Origin: Azolla caroliniana
Lineage: Eukaryota; Polypodiophyta
Length of the DNA stretch: 64,000 nucleotides
Direction: 5' to 3'
Assembly: GCA_043228905.1 (NCBI GenBank)
Contig: JBHGNT010000018.1
Span: 17,794,001-17,858,000 of the forward strand
Shown here in pieces: positions 10,203 through 20,400 of the stretch. The notes under the pieces were generated by a model. It saw only the letters and a program-made list of their open reading frames with translations, searched no databases and had not been told where the DNA came from. The number at the start of each line of letters is the position of its first letter. Positions within the stretch are counted from its first letter, which is position 1. Position numbers and translations under genes: made by a program.

Positions 10203-10414
10203 TGTACCGCATAGTACCTCTCTCTCTCTCTCTCGCGTGGATGTGCGCACAAGACCACATCGCCTTTATACCTTAGGGATCTTATGGGGCATTTCTAGCA
10301 CCATACCCTTTTCCCCTATTATTATTACAAATACATTATGTACGTGTGCAACGTTACACATCGCTCTTTGGCTCTCGTTGCTCGGGTTTCCGCTCGTGGA
10401 CGAAAATCTTCACG
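10203..10414 (-). repeat. Element C 5' LTR, outer 212 bp
   Basis: This is the second copy of the 6413-6624 sequence, with the same length and order. It abuts element A RNase H coding sequence at 10415. If the PBS at 9684 is real, the 5' LTR continues inward to about 9700. Confidence 0.8.
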
Positions 10415-10416
10415 AC

Positions 10417-11013
10417 AACGTGTTGCGTACCCGGTCGGTGCTGAATTACAAAGTTGAATTCTTGAAGCAACAACATCCATCTAGCCAATTTCCTCGTCAG
10501 CGCATGTTTCCCTACCAAATATAGCAATGCCGAATGATCCACGTGAAACGTGAATTTTTGCCCTAGCAGATAATGCCGGAACTTATTGATGTTGTAGATT
10601 ATACCCAACGCTTCACGTTCCGTTGTGGAATAGTTACACTCAGCCATTGATAGTTTCCGACTAGCGTACTACATTGGTCAGTACCAATTCGGCTTCGTGA
10701 GCTGCATTAACGCGCTACCTATTGCTATGTCTGAGGCATCCATGAACACGTGGAATGGTTTTGCCCACACTAGTGGTTGTACGACGGGTGCCTGCGTTAG
10801 CATTATCTTTAGCGCATCATACGCCTTCTCTTCCATTGTTGTCCATTTGAAAGGAGTACCATGAACGACGGCATGTAATGGCGTGGCGAAGTCCACCAAA
10901 TAGCGTATCATCCGACTGTGCCATCGTATTTTTCCCAGAAACCGGTTGAGTGCTTTCGCGTTTTTCGGTGTTGTCGCATGAGTAATCGCGGAGATTTTGT
11001 TCAGATCGACCAC
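10417..11013 (-). pseudogene. Element A RNase H and RT C-terminal part
   Basis: The minus strand encodes the RT thumb and connection (NRFLGKIRWHSRM, KAYDALKIMLTQAPVVQP) and Ty3 RNase H (FHVFMDASDIAIGSALMQ, YSTTEREALGIIY, FTFHVDHSALLYL, ending VIQHRPGTQHVV). It aligns closely with element B at 21967-22500. Two stops (TGA and TAG) lie near 10670-10680. The left end is cut by element C. The right end is cut by insert D after a CAC triplet. Confidence 0.85.
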
Positions 11014-12314
11014 TTAAAGATGTCGCGAAAATACAACGAGGACACGTGAACTTGAGGCAGGACCCCGAGGTCTTCGGCCAGAGAATATCAAATTCGTGTA
11101 TTTATGTACTAAGAATTAACCGAAATAAGAAAGATTGACAAATTTCATTAACAAATAGAATGAAAGATTACAATTAATCCCAAGATGGGATTACAAAAGC
11201 TTAGCTAATGGAGATTGCTAGAGTAATAGATTAGAAGAATTTGAGATATGGATTCGATAGAAAATTACGGTCTTTTGGTTTTGATAAGAGATTATGGTTT
11301 ATGAGTTCCATTAGCTTCCGTATGGAAAATTAGGGTTTTTGAGTGTTATCACTTCGATAAGATAAGGGAGCTAAGAAGGAAAAGAAAATAAAAAATGGAG
11401 AGAGGATCAATATAGGAAAAAAATGGAATATATATGGAGTTCTCCGTTGATCATCGCCTTCAATGTTACTTTGCATGTCCACTTTTAGTTGCATGGCCTC
11501 TGCTTTTAGTTGCATCCATTTTTAGTTGCATGGCTTTTTCTTTTAGTTGCATGCGACCATCCACATGACCTTTACTTTAGTTTACTTTACTTTACTTTAA
11601 TTAGCCACATGATCCTATCATCTGTCCGTCTCGATCGTCGCCGGTTGTCGGATCCGCCCAGTTTCCGACACCATCTGATTGCCGATTTCGCCGGTTCCGA
11701 TTTGCTTACCGGCCGGTTCCGGAATGCTTACTACCAGTTCCGGTTTGCTTACCGGTCGGTTCCAGTTTGCTTACTGACCGGTTCCGGTTTGCTTACCGGC
11801 CAGTTCCGGTTTGCTTTCCGACCAATTCCAGTTTGCTTAGCGATCGATTCCTTTTTGCTTTCCAACTGGTTCCAGTTTGCTTACCAACCAGTTCCGGTTT
11901 GCTTTTCGGCCAGTTCCAGTTTGCTTACCGACCGGTTCTGGTTTGCTTTTCGGCTGGTTCCAGTTAGCTTTCTGGCTAGTTCTAGTTTGGTTTTTTCTTT
12001 TGTAACTTGGCCACATTCATCCATCTAGACAAAGTGGCCAAAGTGCTCTTAGCACAAATGAAAAATGAGGGATCTCAATGTGCTTATATAGCCAGGGCCT
12101 TAAGTTTCCTATCTATGTGGGATAAATCATAGTTCTATTTTCCCTATCTTCTCAAACTCCATGTTCTCATAACTTCCATTTTGTATGTAGTGAAATGTGT
12201 TTTAAAGCTCTTGAGTACATCTATCTTTCTATAACAAGCTACTAATCTAATCTAAAATAATTATTTCATTATTTTTCTACATAGTTTTCATATCGTGTGT
12301 GAAAAACCACATGA
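11014..12314. mobile_element. Insert D in element A reverse transcriptase, unclassified
   Basis: About 1.3 kb without coding potential interrupts the RT of element A between the GITV and VDLNKI parts of the protein. CAC at 11011-11013 and 12315-12317 could be a 3-bp target duplication. The alternative reading, an LTR-like TGTCGCG...ATGACA (11021-12316), has no matching 5-bp flank. It contains TTTTAGTTGCAT repeats (11480-11560) and a 22-bp minisatellite. It may be a solo LTR or a MITE-like element. I cannot class it. Confidence 0.65.
11691..11996. repeat. 22-bp minisatellite, about 14 units
   Basis: Tandem units follow the pattern CCAGTTCCGGTTTGCTTACCGG with scattered substitutions and constant 22-bp phase. 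Because 22 is not a multiple of three, all frames stay partly open and give a repeating peptide. This is not evidence for a gene. Confidence 0.9.
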
Positions 12315-12317
12315 CAC

Positions 12318-13129
12318 CGTTATCCCTTCCTTATTGACTATGTGGCCGAGGAGAGCCTCGTTGGTAACGCCGAAGACGCATTTGGCGCGATTCAGGCTTA
12401 AGCGTGCGGTTTGGCAACGCTCCAAGCAAAGCTTTAGATGCGAAAAATGTTCGGTTGTTGTCCCATATACCGCAAAATCGTCTAAAAAGACCTGCATGAA
12501 GGCCGGTATATATTCCCCAAAAATCTCTGTGATTGTCCGTTGAAATGTAGTCGGCGTCGTCTTTAGCCTGAACATCATGACGACTGCGACATAGACGCCC
12601 CAGTCCGTGACGAACGTCGTCTTCTCTTGGTCATCGGGGTGCATGCGTACTTGATTGTATCCACTGAAGCCATCTAAAAATTTGTACATGTCATGCCCTG
12701 CGATGTGTCTAGTACGTTGTCAGTGAACGGTAAAGGGAATGTGTCGGTAATGGTTACGGCGCTCAATTTCCGGTAGTCCACGCATACACGTATTTTGCCA
12801 TTTTTCTTTGGGATCACTACTATCGGGCTTAACCATGTAGCTTGTTTGACTGGTCGAATGAATCCAGCCTTGAGGAGTTTGTCAATTTCTTCTTTTATGT
12901 GAGCCGCGTAGTTTGGGTTCATGCGGTATCGACGTTGCTAGACCAGTTTCGCATCGGCCACTAAATTGATCTTATGTTGATAGAACTTCAGATCCAACCC
13001 CTTCATGTCCTCGTGGGACCAAGCGAACACATCTTTATACCTCATGAGTAGTGCTATTATCGCATCTCTCTGATCCGGCAGTAATTCTTTTGCAATGGAG
13101 AGGAATCGGGGTTCTGACGTCGTACCCAT
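12318..13129 (-). pseudogene. Element A reverse transcriptase, N-terminal and palm region
   Basis: The minus strand carries DVFAWSHEDMKG upstream, then NPNYAAHIKEEIDKLL, WLSPIVVIPKKNGKIR, VDYRKLSAVT, FLDGFSGYNQVRMHPDDQEK and the catalytic VFLDDFAVY, ending CVFGVTNEALLGHIV before insert D. The order is canonical for Ty3/gypsy RT and close to element B. A frameshift lies between 12674 and 12690. Confidence 0.85.
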
Positions 13130-13159
13130 GTTTACTTCTTCTAGGGCTGAGGTATTGAC

Positions 13160-13790
13160 TCATCGTGAAATTTCCATTTCCCTCTCGAACGCTGCCTGTG
13201 CTTTGCTTAGTTCTAATATTGACTCTGGGTCTGGTTCGTAAGCCTCGTCGTGGAGCACAGCGGGCGTGGCATATTCCGTTGCGGCTTCTATGATGTCAAT
13301 TTCGAATAGCAGAATGATTCGGGGGTGCTCGTCTAAGTATACTTTTAATTCCGTATCATCCACCCCATCCAGCATATTTATATCTTCCGCGTATAACGGT
13401 GTGATGCCCTTGGGTTGTGCTGCCATTTCCTCTATTGGTACGTGAACCTTGGTGCGTCCGCGTCGAAAGCTGATGCACTTATGTTGCCAGCTCTGTTTGA
13501 TATTCACTGAACGAAGCCACGGTCTGCCAAGTAGCATAGGATATGCTCCTAGGGCGTCAAGGGCGAGGACCACCGCCGAGACGTCGAAGCGATGTCCTCT
13601 AACGATAATGCCTAACTTGTGTATTAAGCCTAAAGGCCTTACGGAGCGGGTATCCGCCATGCGAAGCCAAAACGGGCAAGCTTCCTATTCTAAAATTCCC
13701 AATTGTTCGCATGTCTTTGCGCTAATTACATTGACGCCAGAGCCGTCGTCGATTACGCATCCTGTGATTTCCTGACCGTGCAATATCAAC
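13160..13790 (-). pseudogene. Element A protease
   Basis: The minus strand encodes a retropepsin with the active-site stretch VIDDGSGVNVISAKTCEQLG (13690-13745), followed by ADTRSVRPLGLI and the LLGRPWLRSVNIKQ motif and a long acidic tail. Element B has the same layout at 23118-23960. A frameshift near 13670 separates the active site from the rest. Confidence 0.75.
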
Positions 13791-15260
13791 TTAATAGCCG
13801 GATTGTGGGCATAATGTCCTAGCTGTTGGCAACCAAAGCAATGGACACTAGATTCACCTTTCTCGAAAACTGGTGGTGCGTGTCGATCCCTGAGTGTGAC
13901 TTGCTCCTCCCGGTCCTGATTCATTCTTCTGAGCGTACGCGGTGGTTGTTGTTGGTCCCAGCGCGGTTCCTGGTGCCGGTCATCGCCTGAACTTTCATCA
14001 TACCGTTGTTGGTCCCGATACTGACGATGTTTCCCGTGAGGCCCATTGAAGCCGCCCCGTTTGTTCGTCAGGCGGCAATTCTCGTAGCGTCGGCCTCCTT
14101 TATTATATCTGTGGTTGGCTCGGTAGTCTTCATCCTCCAGTTCTTCTTCTTCGGAATCGTTGTTATTCCGGTGATTCCAGTAGTGCCGGTCATTGCGTGG
14201 GTTCCGATCCGTATACCGGGATCGTTCTTCTTGGCGCCTTTGCTCATTACGGCGAAGGGGGCTCTGTGTTTCCACGCTTCATATTGTGGGCATGGATCTT
14301 TTCAACATATTGTACTCACTCTGCTCGACCGTGTGAGCTTTCAAGTGACAGATTGGGCAGTGAATTTGCATGTTGCATTCAACTGCGGAATGCCCAGAAT
14401 TTAAGCAAATCGTGCACTGGATTGCCTGGTGAAAATGTCGTTCCTCGTCTTGAGGTAACGCTTGTTGTAATGAGGACATGGAAAACCTTTCCTCTTCTTC
14501 GTCCAGCTCAAGTTGTAGCGCTCGTTCTATGACCATATCGGTCGTTTCTCCTTTCACGCTATTGTTGTTGAGCATCATCCGTATCGGTCGTCGTAAAGCT
14601 GCTAGAAATGTCTCCCGAGCCTTCTCCTCCGTTCTAATTTCCGTCGTAGATTTTGGAAGCGTAAACTGAAATCCGCTACAATCTCGGCTGGAAACTGTTT
14701 AATTGTATAAAACTACTCGTGGATTTCGCGTTGCGGCACCCTCCGATGAAAGAAACGCAGAAAGGCCGACTGCAGCTGGTCGAAGGTCGTGATTCCTGGC
14801 AGATCCATCTACGAATGCCAAAACATCGCTCTCCCATCTAGGGTTAATCTGAACTCTATCATTTTGGACTAGTGCGCTACTTCTTCGGAAAGTTTCTGCG
14901 CCATGTGATTTGCATTCTAGACATTTAGGAACAGTCGAATGTGGGTTGCAGCGTCAGTTTTGCCGTTGAAGCGAGGATAAGAGAAGGCCATGCTAGACGC
15001 TACGGCGGGCAAGGAAAGACCACAGTGCTTATGTGGTGAGCGCGCTTCATGCTTGTCGCCGCGGTATTTGGGGAGCGAGAAATCATCTTTGTGGTCTCGA
15101 TAGGTATCACTGAGGTCACTGAGGCGAGGTTTCTGTCGTGCGCGTTCCTCTGTGTGGCATGTGATGGACCGTGTGATTGGTCAGTCTTGTCGTGTTGGTT
15201 CTCTAGGACGTCTGTGGCTAAACATCCATTCGTCATTGTTCTTCTGTGTGGAGACACAGA
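13790..15260 (-). pseudogene. Element A gag with zinc knuckles
   Basis: A capsid-like region (about 14560-15080) reads MAFSYPRFNGKTDAATHIR and IEFRLTLDGRAMFWHS, interrupted by stops. It is followed by three knuckle-like motifs: CTICLNSGHSAVEC, CPICHLKAHTVEQS (last Cys replaced by Ser) and CFGCQQLGHYAHNP (last Cys lost). A basic Arg/Asn/Gln/Tyr-rich linker lies between them (13900-14270). Element B gag has the same three-knuckle order. Confidence 0.75.
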
Positions 15261-15268
15261 TCACCAAG

Positions 15269-15276
15269 CGTGCCAA
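15269..15276. repeat. 8-bp target-site duplication of element G, left copy
   Basis: CGTGCCAA lies directly before the left terminal inverted repeat. CCTGCCAA follows the right one at 35940-35947, a 7 of 8 match. On the minus strand this is the TTGGCACG start of element A's primer binding site. Confidence 0.75.
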
Positions 15277-15300
15277 GTCGAAGCATGCTACGGTGTACCA
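15277..15300 (+). repeat. Left terminal inverted repeat of element G
   Basis: GTCGAAGCATGCTACGGTGT then ACCA. This pairs with the reverse complement of 35916-35939 with three mismatches. It is followed by AACTTTTGGCCAAAAATTTAGTACTA, and the TTTTTGGCC motif also recurs near the right end. Confidence 0.8.
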
Positions 15301-15566
15301 ACTTTTGGCCAAAAATTTAGTACTAAATCGGGGAAGAAAATATACATAAAAATTGAAAATAAAACAATTAGTGCAAAAAATAGTGGATTATCAACCATTG
15401 AATGAGGTTCAGGTTCAAATAACAAATTCAATACGAATGTACAAAGATATTATACGTCACAATCGAAGTGTCCCAAGGATGTATTTAATACATTAACTAT
15501 AACTTCATTCTCCTAGGTAGAGTTGTACAAAGCAGACTTGGAGAAGGTTTCGAATGTGTTAGTTGG

Positions 15567-15570
<4 letters not shown>

Positions 15571-15632
<62 letters not shown>
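15571..15632. repeat. (CT)n microsatellite
   Basis: An uninterrupted run of about 31 CT units is followed by further CT-rich DNA to about 15740. CT-rich leaders are common just after plant transcription starts, so this may be the 5' leader of the plus-strand gene of G. Confidence 0.95.
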
Positions 15633-15636
<4 letters not shown>

Positions 15637-16755
15637 ATCTCTCTTCTATCTCAAAGTTGTCAATCAGACAATGGCAGAAAGTTAGAAATCAAAACACATA
15701 TCTACTCTCTCTCTTTCTCTCTTGCTCTCTCTCACTTCACCTTCGATTTTCTATTTCCCCGCGTAATTCTTGTTGTGTTCCCTTTGTGCCTGATTTTTGT
15801 TGTTGTTTCCCTACGATCTCTGAACTCTGTATATGTAGAGATTGTTGTTTCCCCTCTATGCTCATTGTTCTTGTTGTTGATGTGCTTTCTCTGTGTATGC
15901 TCGTTTGTCTGCTCTGCAGTAGCCTCATCAACAACCTCTTGCATATAGGTGATTTTCTCAGCTTGGTGTGCTCCCAAGGTGAAGAAATCAACACGGTGTG
16001 GTACCTCTGCCTTGACCTTGGCTCCATCTACCTTCGACCCATGGTTCCATCTGCAACTTGTATGACCTCCAGGTATTCTCTGTGCTGCATTTTTAGGGTT
16101 TGATAAATCATATTCGATGTGTTGCATGCCCAACTGGTATATTTTCGTTTTCTTTCTGTTTCCTATCCGTGTGTTTTTATTTTGTGTGTGTTTGACATGG
16201 ATGAGTTTTTTTCCGACTATTTAGGGTTAAAGTGTGTTTGACATGGCTTGTACATGCAACTTAGATTGAGTTGGCTATGATGATTTGCTGGTTGTTGATA
16301 GTATTTTGATGAGTTTTCTTCTTGTACATGCATATTCTTTCAACAAGAATAGTGAAGACTAGGACAATGACGAGAAGGACACCCATAAAGAAGACATTGG
16401 TGAAAGAGAAAGAGAAGACACCAGTGAAGGAAAGAAAAAGGACACCTATAAAAGAAAGCAAGAAGACACCCACAAGAGAAAGGGTGATGAACTCATCAAC
16501 TCAGAGAAAGAAGATGTGCCACTCCATCATTCGAGACACATCTCTCGGATGGAGTTATATCCTCGAGCACGACCTGAGGTTTATGAAGAGCTGAGAGAGT
16601 GGTTGATAAAAACTTGGGAGTCACCACATCCGGTACAAGGCGAGGATTCCACATAAGTGGATTGAAGAAGGAATATGTGAACTTATTGAAGACGAGATAT
16701 GAACATGTTTATGATAGTAATCAAATTTGTAACAATGAGGTGGGTACTGTTTTTG

Positions 16756-17191
16756 TGTTAACTCTTAGGGCCGGACAATGGCCTAACACAAGGTGTCTAC
16801 GGAAGACACTTCCCCAAAGGGTGTTACGGCAACCGGATTAGACTTCAACGCTTAATCCTACTTGATTAAGTTACTTATTATGATCGTCTTTCATAACACA
16901 CGCGTAAGATATAACAATTAAGATAGAACGGCAATTAACACAAAGAGATAACAACGCTTAAGCTTTCATTAATTAACCGCTCCTGATTACATTGTATCCA
17001 GCCTTTTAAATAGGTTTCCGGTCTGTATTACAAAACGGTGCCATCCGCACCTGTTCGGGATCGGTCCGGATCCGGAACGGCATACCGTTTCCGGTCCGTC
17101 CGTCCACACTCATAGCTTAATTACAACCACGTTCCTACTACTTAAATAACTCTCCATTTCCCACTCTAGACTCCTTTGCCGGCCGGTAACA
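16756..17191 (-). repeat. Element B 3' LTR
   Basis: 436 bp, TGTTAACTCTTAGG to GGCCGGTAACA on the plus strand, matching 26041-26476 except for seven transitions. A TTTAAA-type promoter box on the minus strand lies near 17005. The flanking TTTTG is the target duplication. Confidence 0.95.
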
Positions 17192-17193
17192 CA

Positions 17194-17212
17194 TGGCACG
17201 CCCGTGGGACAG
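17194..17212. other. Conserved block inside the 3' LTR of element B
   Basis: TGGCACGCCCGTGGGACAG lies two bases inside the LTR on the plus strand. It matches the block at the same offset in element A with two mismatches. This is where the polypurine tract should lie, but it is not purine-rich. Confidence 0.6.
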
Positions 17213-17245
17213 TACCTTGTACGTCGAATCCACAACCGACACTTG

Positions 17246-20244
17246 CTATTCTTCGTCCAAAATGTCCAAAATGCTTTGTTCGAGAGGCTCCAATGGTTCA
17301 TCTGGAAGTGGTTGTTGTTGTTGTTGTTGTTGCTGCTCTATTGCTGTCTGCTGCAGCGGGTCCGTTGGTGGTTGCTGCGGCTGCTCCTCCGTTTGTGGCT
17401 CTGACACCGGCGTCTCCGTCGTTGCTCCCTGCGTCGTAGTGGTCTCCAGTTGACTGGTTCCCGGCTGGCCCTCAGTCGGCGACGGTTCCTCATCACTAAG
17501 GTTAACCGTTGCCGCTTCCCGTGCTTTTTCTTCCCGAACCCGGGACCGCTCATAGCTTTCAAACTGGATTTGAGCGTCCAGCCTATCATCGTCTAGCTGA
17601 GCTACGAGCTGCCTGACCTGCGCCAGCTGTTCATCTGCCAGGACTTGGAAGTCGTCGGCCAGCTCGTCCCGTATGGCGGTAAAGTCCTCGGAAGTCAACG
17701 TATAACAATCATCTCCTTCCTTCCGCCGATTTGCCACATCTGCCCGTAGCAACTGGAGTTCCGCCGCGTTTTGTGCCCACTTTGTCCACCATTTTACGGA
17801 GCTTTCATCAATCAAGTGTTTTGTCTGATTCAGCCATGCCCGGAGGATGGACTGAATCCGGCTCGTTCCCAATTGCGATTTGGTTTCCGCCACTTGCCGT
17901 TCCTCCTTCAGTTGTTTGATGATTTTGACGTCCTCCTCCGCCTACGCCTTGTAATGCGTCAATTGCCTTTGATATGTGCTTTGTAATTTCTGCAATACTG
18001 TTGACGCTCTCTTTTTGTCTTCCTGCTGCTGCCTCTGGAGCTCCATCCGGACCTTCTTCGCCTCGTCCAAGCGTCTTGTATTTTCCGCTCATTCGTCGGT
18101 GATCGCTGTCGCGGCCCGATCAACTGCCTGCTGGAGCTCGGCCATCCGTTCTTTATGCTCCGTTTCCAGCCGTTTGTAGTCCCGGTGCAGGTGCTCAAAA
18201 TCATCCGTCTTTTGCTTGAGCCGTGCGTTGATCTGACGACGGGCCCGGTCCTCGCGGTCCTTCTGCTGGCGGAGCTCTTCCTTTAGCCATTCAATCTCTG
18301 TTTCCGTCGTTTTCCGCAGCTTGTCCTTTTCCTGCAGCACTTTGTCTTTCTCCTCCTTTAGCCGGTCGTATGCTTGATGGCCTTTCCGGAGGCTCTCCTC
18401 TGCCCGGCGAAGGTTCTCAGCAGTCTTCTTTAATTCAGCTTCGGCCGCCGTCTTCAATTCTCGTTCATGGTTCCTTAGCGCTTCTTGTGCGGCAAGTTCA
18501 TCTCTCAATTTCGCAAGCTCCTGGGCTTGCGCCGTATCTCTCGCCGGAACGGTTTCCGTTGTCGGGGTCTTATTGCTATGTACAGGTCGTTCCGTTTCTT
18601 TATTCTGTACACTTACCGGAGTCACCGGTGATTGGATCTGTGTTGCCGTTAAGGCCATTTTGGCCATCTCTGTCGTGACCTGATCCAAGTCTTTTTCAAG
18701 GCACCAGATTCTAGACCGGGCCGTCTCTAGTTGTTCGGTTGTGACGAGCAACCGTTTGCTTTGCGCTCTTTCTTCCGCCTCAATATACCCCACTGCTCCG
18801 GCTATCTGTTCGCCTATCCACTGGAGCCAAAGGCTACCGGTGCCTTGTTGTGCTTGCACGGAGGTTTGACAGATGGGCTCACTTGTAGAGGGGTGGTCCC
18901 GCCTGGTTGCGCCGAGTTGCAGTTCCGTTTCTGCCTGTGGACCACCCTGTTGTCCTGGTTCCCCTTGCGCTTCTTCTTGGCTGACCGAGGGAGGCTACAT
19001 GGACCTTTTCGCCTCTAGCGGGATGGGACTTGCCGGTGTGGCCGGTGGTGCCGAGGCTTCTGTTTCCGGTGCCATATGCACCGGTTCCGGTTCCTTCCTT
19101 GGCGTGGGAGTCTCACTAAGGGGAGCTGGTGTTCCCTCCGTCTGAGGGTCCGAACGTTTCCCGGCTATCTCAACGGTCCTTGCCAACGACCGTCGCTGGA
19201 GGTGCTCCGTAGGCTCCTCCTCTATTTCCTCCTCCTGAGCTCCGGCATTGAGTTTTACCGCCAAGGGGTCCGCTTCTCTGTTCACCGGTCGGCGGAGTGT
19301 GACCTTTACGGGCCGTGTCGGTGGTTCCTCCTGCGTCTCCGTTGGGCGCTTTCAGCTGCCGCCTATTCTGCATCCGCCGCCTTTCCCTTAGTGGCCTTAG
19401 AGGCCAACAGCTGTTGCCGTTTGGAAGCCGTCCTTGGGGTGTCGTCCGCCACTCTTCCTCGCTTCTTGGGCTGAACGGGCTGGACGGGTGGCACAAGCAA
19501 GGTGAGCCACTGCGTTACGGCGTGCCATATCCTCCGTCCGTCTCGGCCTTCTTTACCGTCTTTGCCTCTGACGATCTCGATCGCCGCACACAACCCGTCT
19601 ACGATCAATACCGGCCAATCCACCTTGATCCCTTCATAGGTGGCGATGATCATCCCTGCCCGGTTCTGCGGCATGACAGGGGGTCTAGGGTACACATGGC
19701 TGTATTCATGGAGCACACGAGCAATTTTGCGGAATAGCATATCTCCGCCGCCCTGTGTCCGGTAGCCCTTGCTGGCTAGAGAGTACTCACCAAAATACCT
19801 AATGAGTTGCTCCGGGGTTGGATTGTCGATCGTGAGTATGCCTCCCTCCGGAAGGCCTGTTAACGCTCGAATCGCCTCTGCCGTTATGACCTCTGTATCG
19901 ATTTCCTTGATCACTTTGTCGGCTTCTTTGTGTGGCGGTACTTCCATCATCATCAAGAAGCCCTCGAGCCCGTGTTGCTTCAGCCATGTCTTGGCAGCTT
20001 CCGACAGCGTTTGCGGGTCCATGTCTGTGTCGAGGTCGGATGGCAGTGGCGAGGTTGGATGGTGATGAGAGTGAGGTTGAGAAAGAGAGAGTTCAGAAGG
20101 CATGGGTTCTCTGTGTGCAGGTTCTCGTCTGATGATCTTGCAGCGTCTTGGTGCTTCTGTGCTCCTGGGTTCGCGAAAGTAGAGGGTCTCTACGCGTAGT
20201 GGTTTTTGTCTGTGCATTCTGGCGCCTTTTTCGAGTGTGTGCAT
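17246..20244 (-). pseudogene. Element B third ORF: head domain, coiled coil, acidic tail
   Basis: Starting at an ATG near 20244, after a poly-A tract that follows the integrase stop, B encodes about 1000 codons in the sense direction. The head (19363-20100) has IRYFGEYSLASKGYRTQGGG, LFRKIARVLHEY, MPQNRAGMIIATYEG and VDWPVLIVDG, matching the A head domain. A Thr/Pro/Arg-rich stretch follows, then a long coiled coil (about 17700-18860) with runs such as LRKTTETEIEWLKEELRQQK. A Glu/Gln/Pro-rich tail ends ILDILDEE. A frameshift near 19240-19360, a TGA near 18090 and a TAG near 17943 break it. It does not resemble env, RNase H or any retroelement enzyme known to me. Confidence 0.75.
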
Positions 20245-20353
20245 GTCATGTACTAAAATAGCATTATGTCCTGTGGTGGCGCTTTAAATGCCCACTACGT
20301 ACCTTTTCGCTCCTCGCTCTTTCATCCATTCATTCCTCGCTTTTGCATGATTG

Positions 20354-20373
20354 TTTTTTTTTTTTTTTTTTTT
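20354..20373. repeat. Poly-T tract (poly-A on the element B sense strand)
   Basis: About 20 T residues lie between the end of integrase and the ATG of the third ORF of B. It may be slippage-prone, or a remnant of an ancient junction by which the third ORF was captured. Confidence 0.9.
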
Positions 20374-20400
20374 AAAGTTATTATTATTATTAGTGTGACG

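Larger units (their letters stand above)
6413..10414 (-). mobile_element. Element C, LTR element with a single gag-like gene
   Basis: Two direct copies of a 212-bp sequence (TGTACCGC to CTTCAC) lie at 6413-6624 and 10203-10414 and enclose a GC-rich minus-strand ORF. No protease, RT or integrase is present, so the element is non-autonomous, resembling the gag-only TR-GAG class described in plants. A PBS-like TGGTGAACCCGACGT (minus strand, 9684-9698) and TATA boxes upstream suggest that the true 5' LTR spans about 9700-10414, in which case the 3' LTR is truncated to its first 212 bp. Alternatively the LTR is just 212 bp. The left flank is not element A, so a TSD cannot be checked. Confidence 0.75.

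Noticed and set aside
15571-15948. Plus-strand ORF starting in the (CT)n run
   Set aside because: The Ser-Leu run is a microsatellite translation. The rest has no domain and lies in a probable leader.
16261-16594. Lys/Thr-rich ORF (KEKEKTPVKERKRTPIK) as a histone-like or NLS protein
   Set aside because: It is a tandem-repeat stretch in an alternative frame just upstream of the coding exon of the G plus-strand gene. The frame leading into the exon differs and the start could not be fixed.
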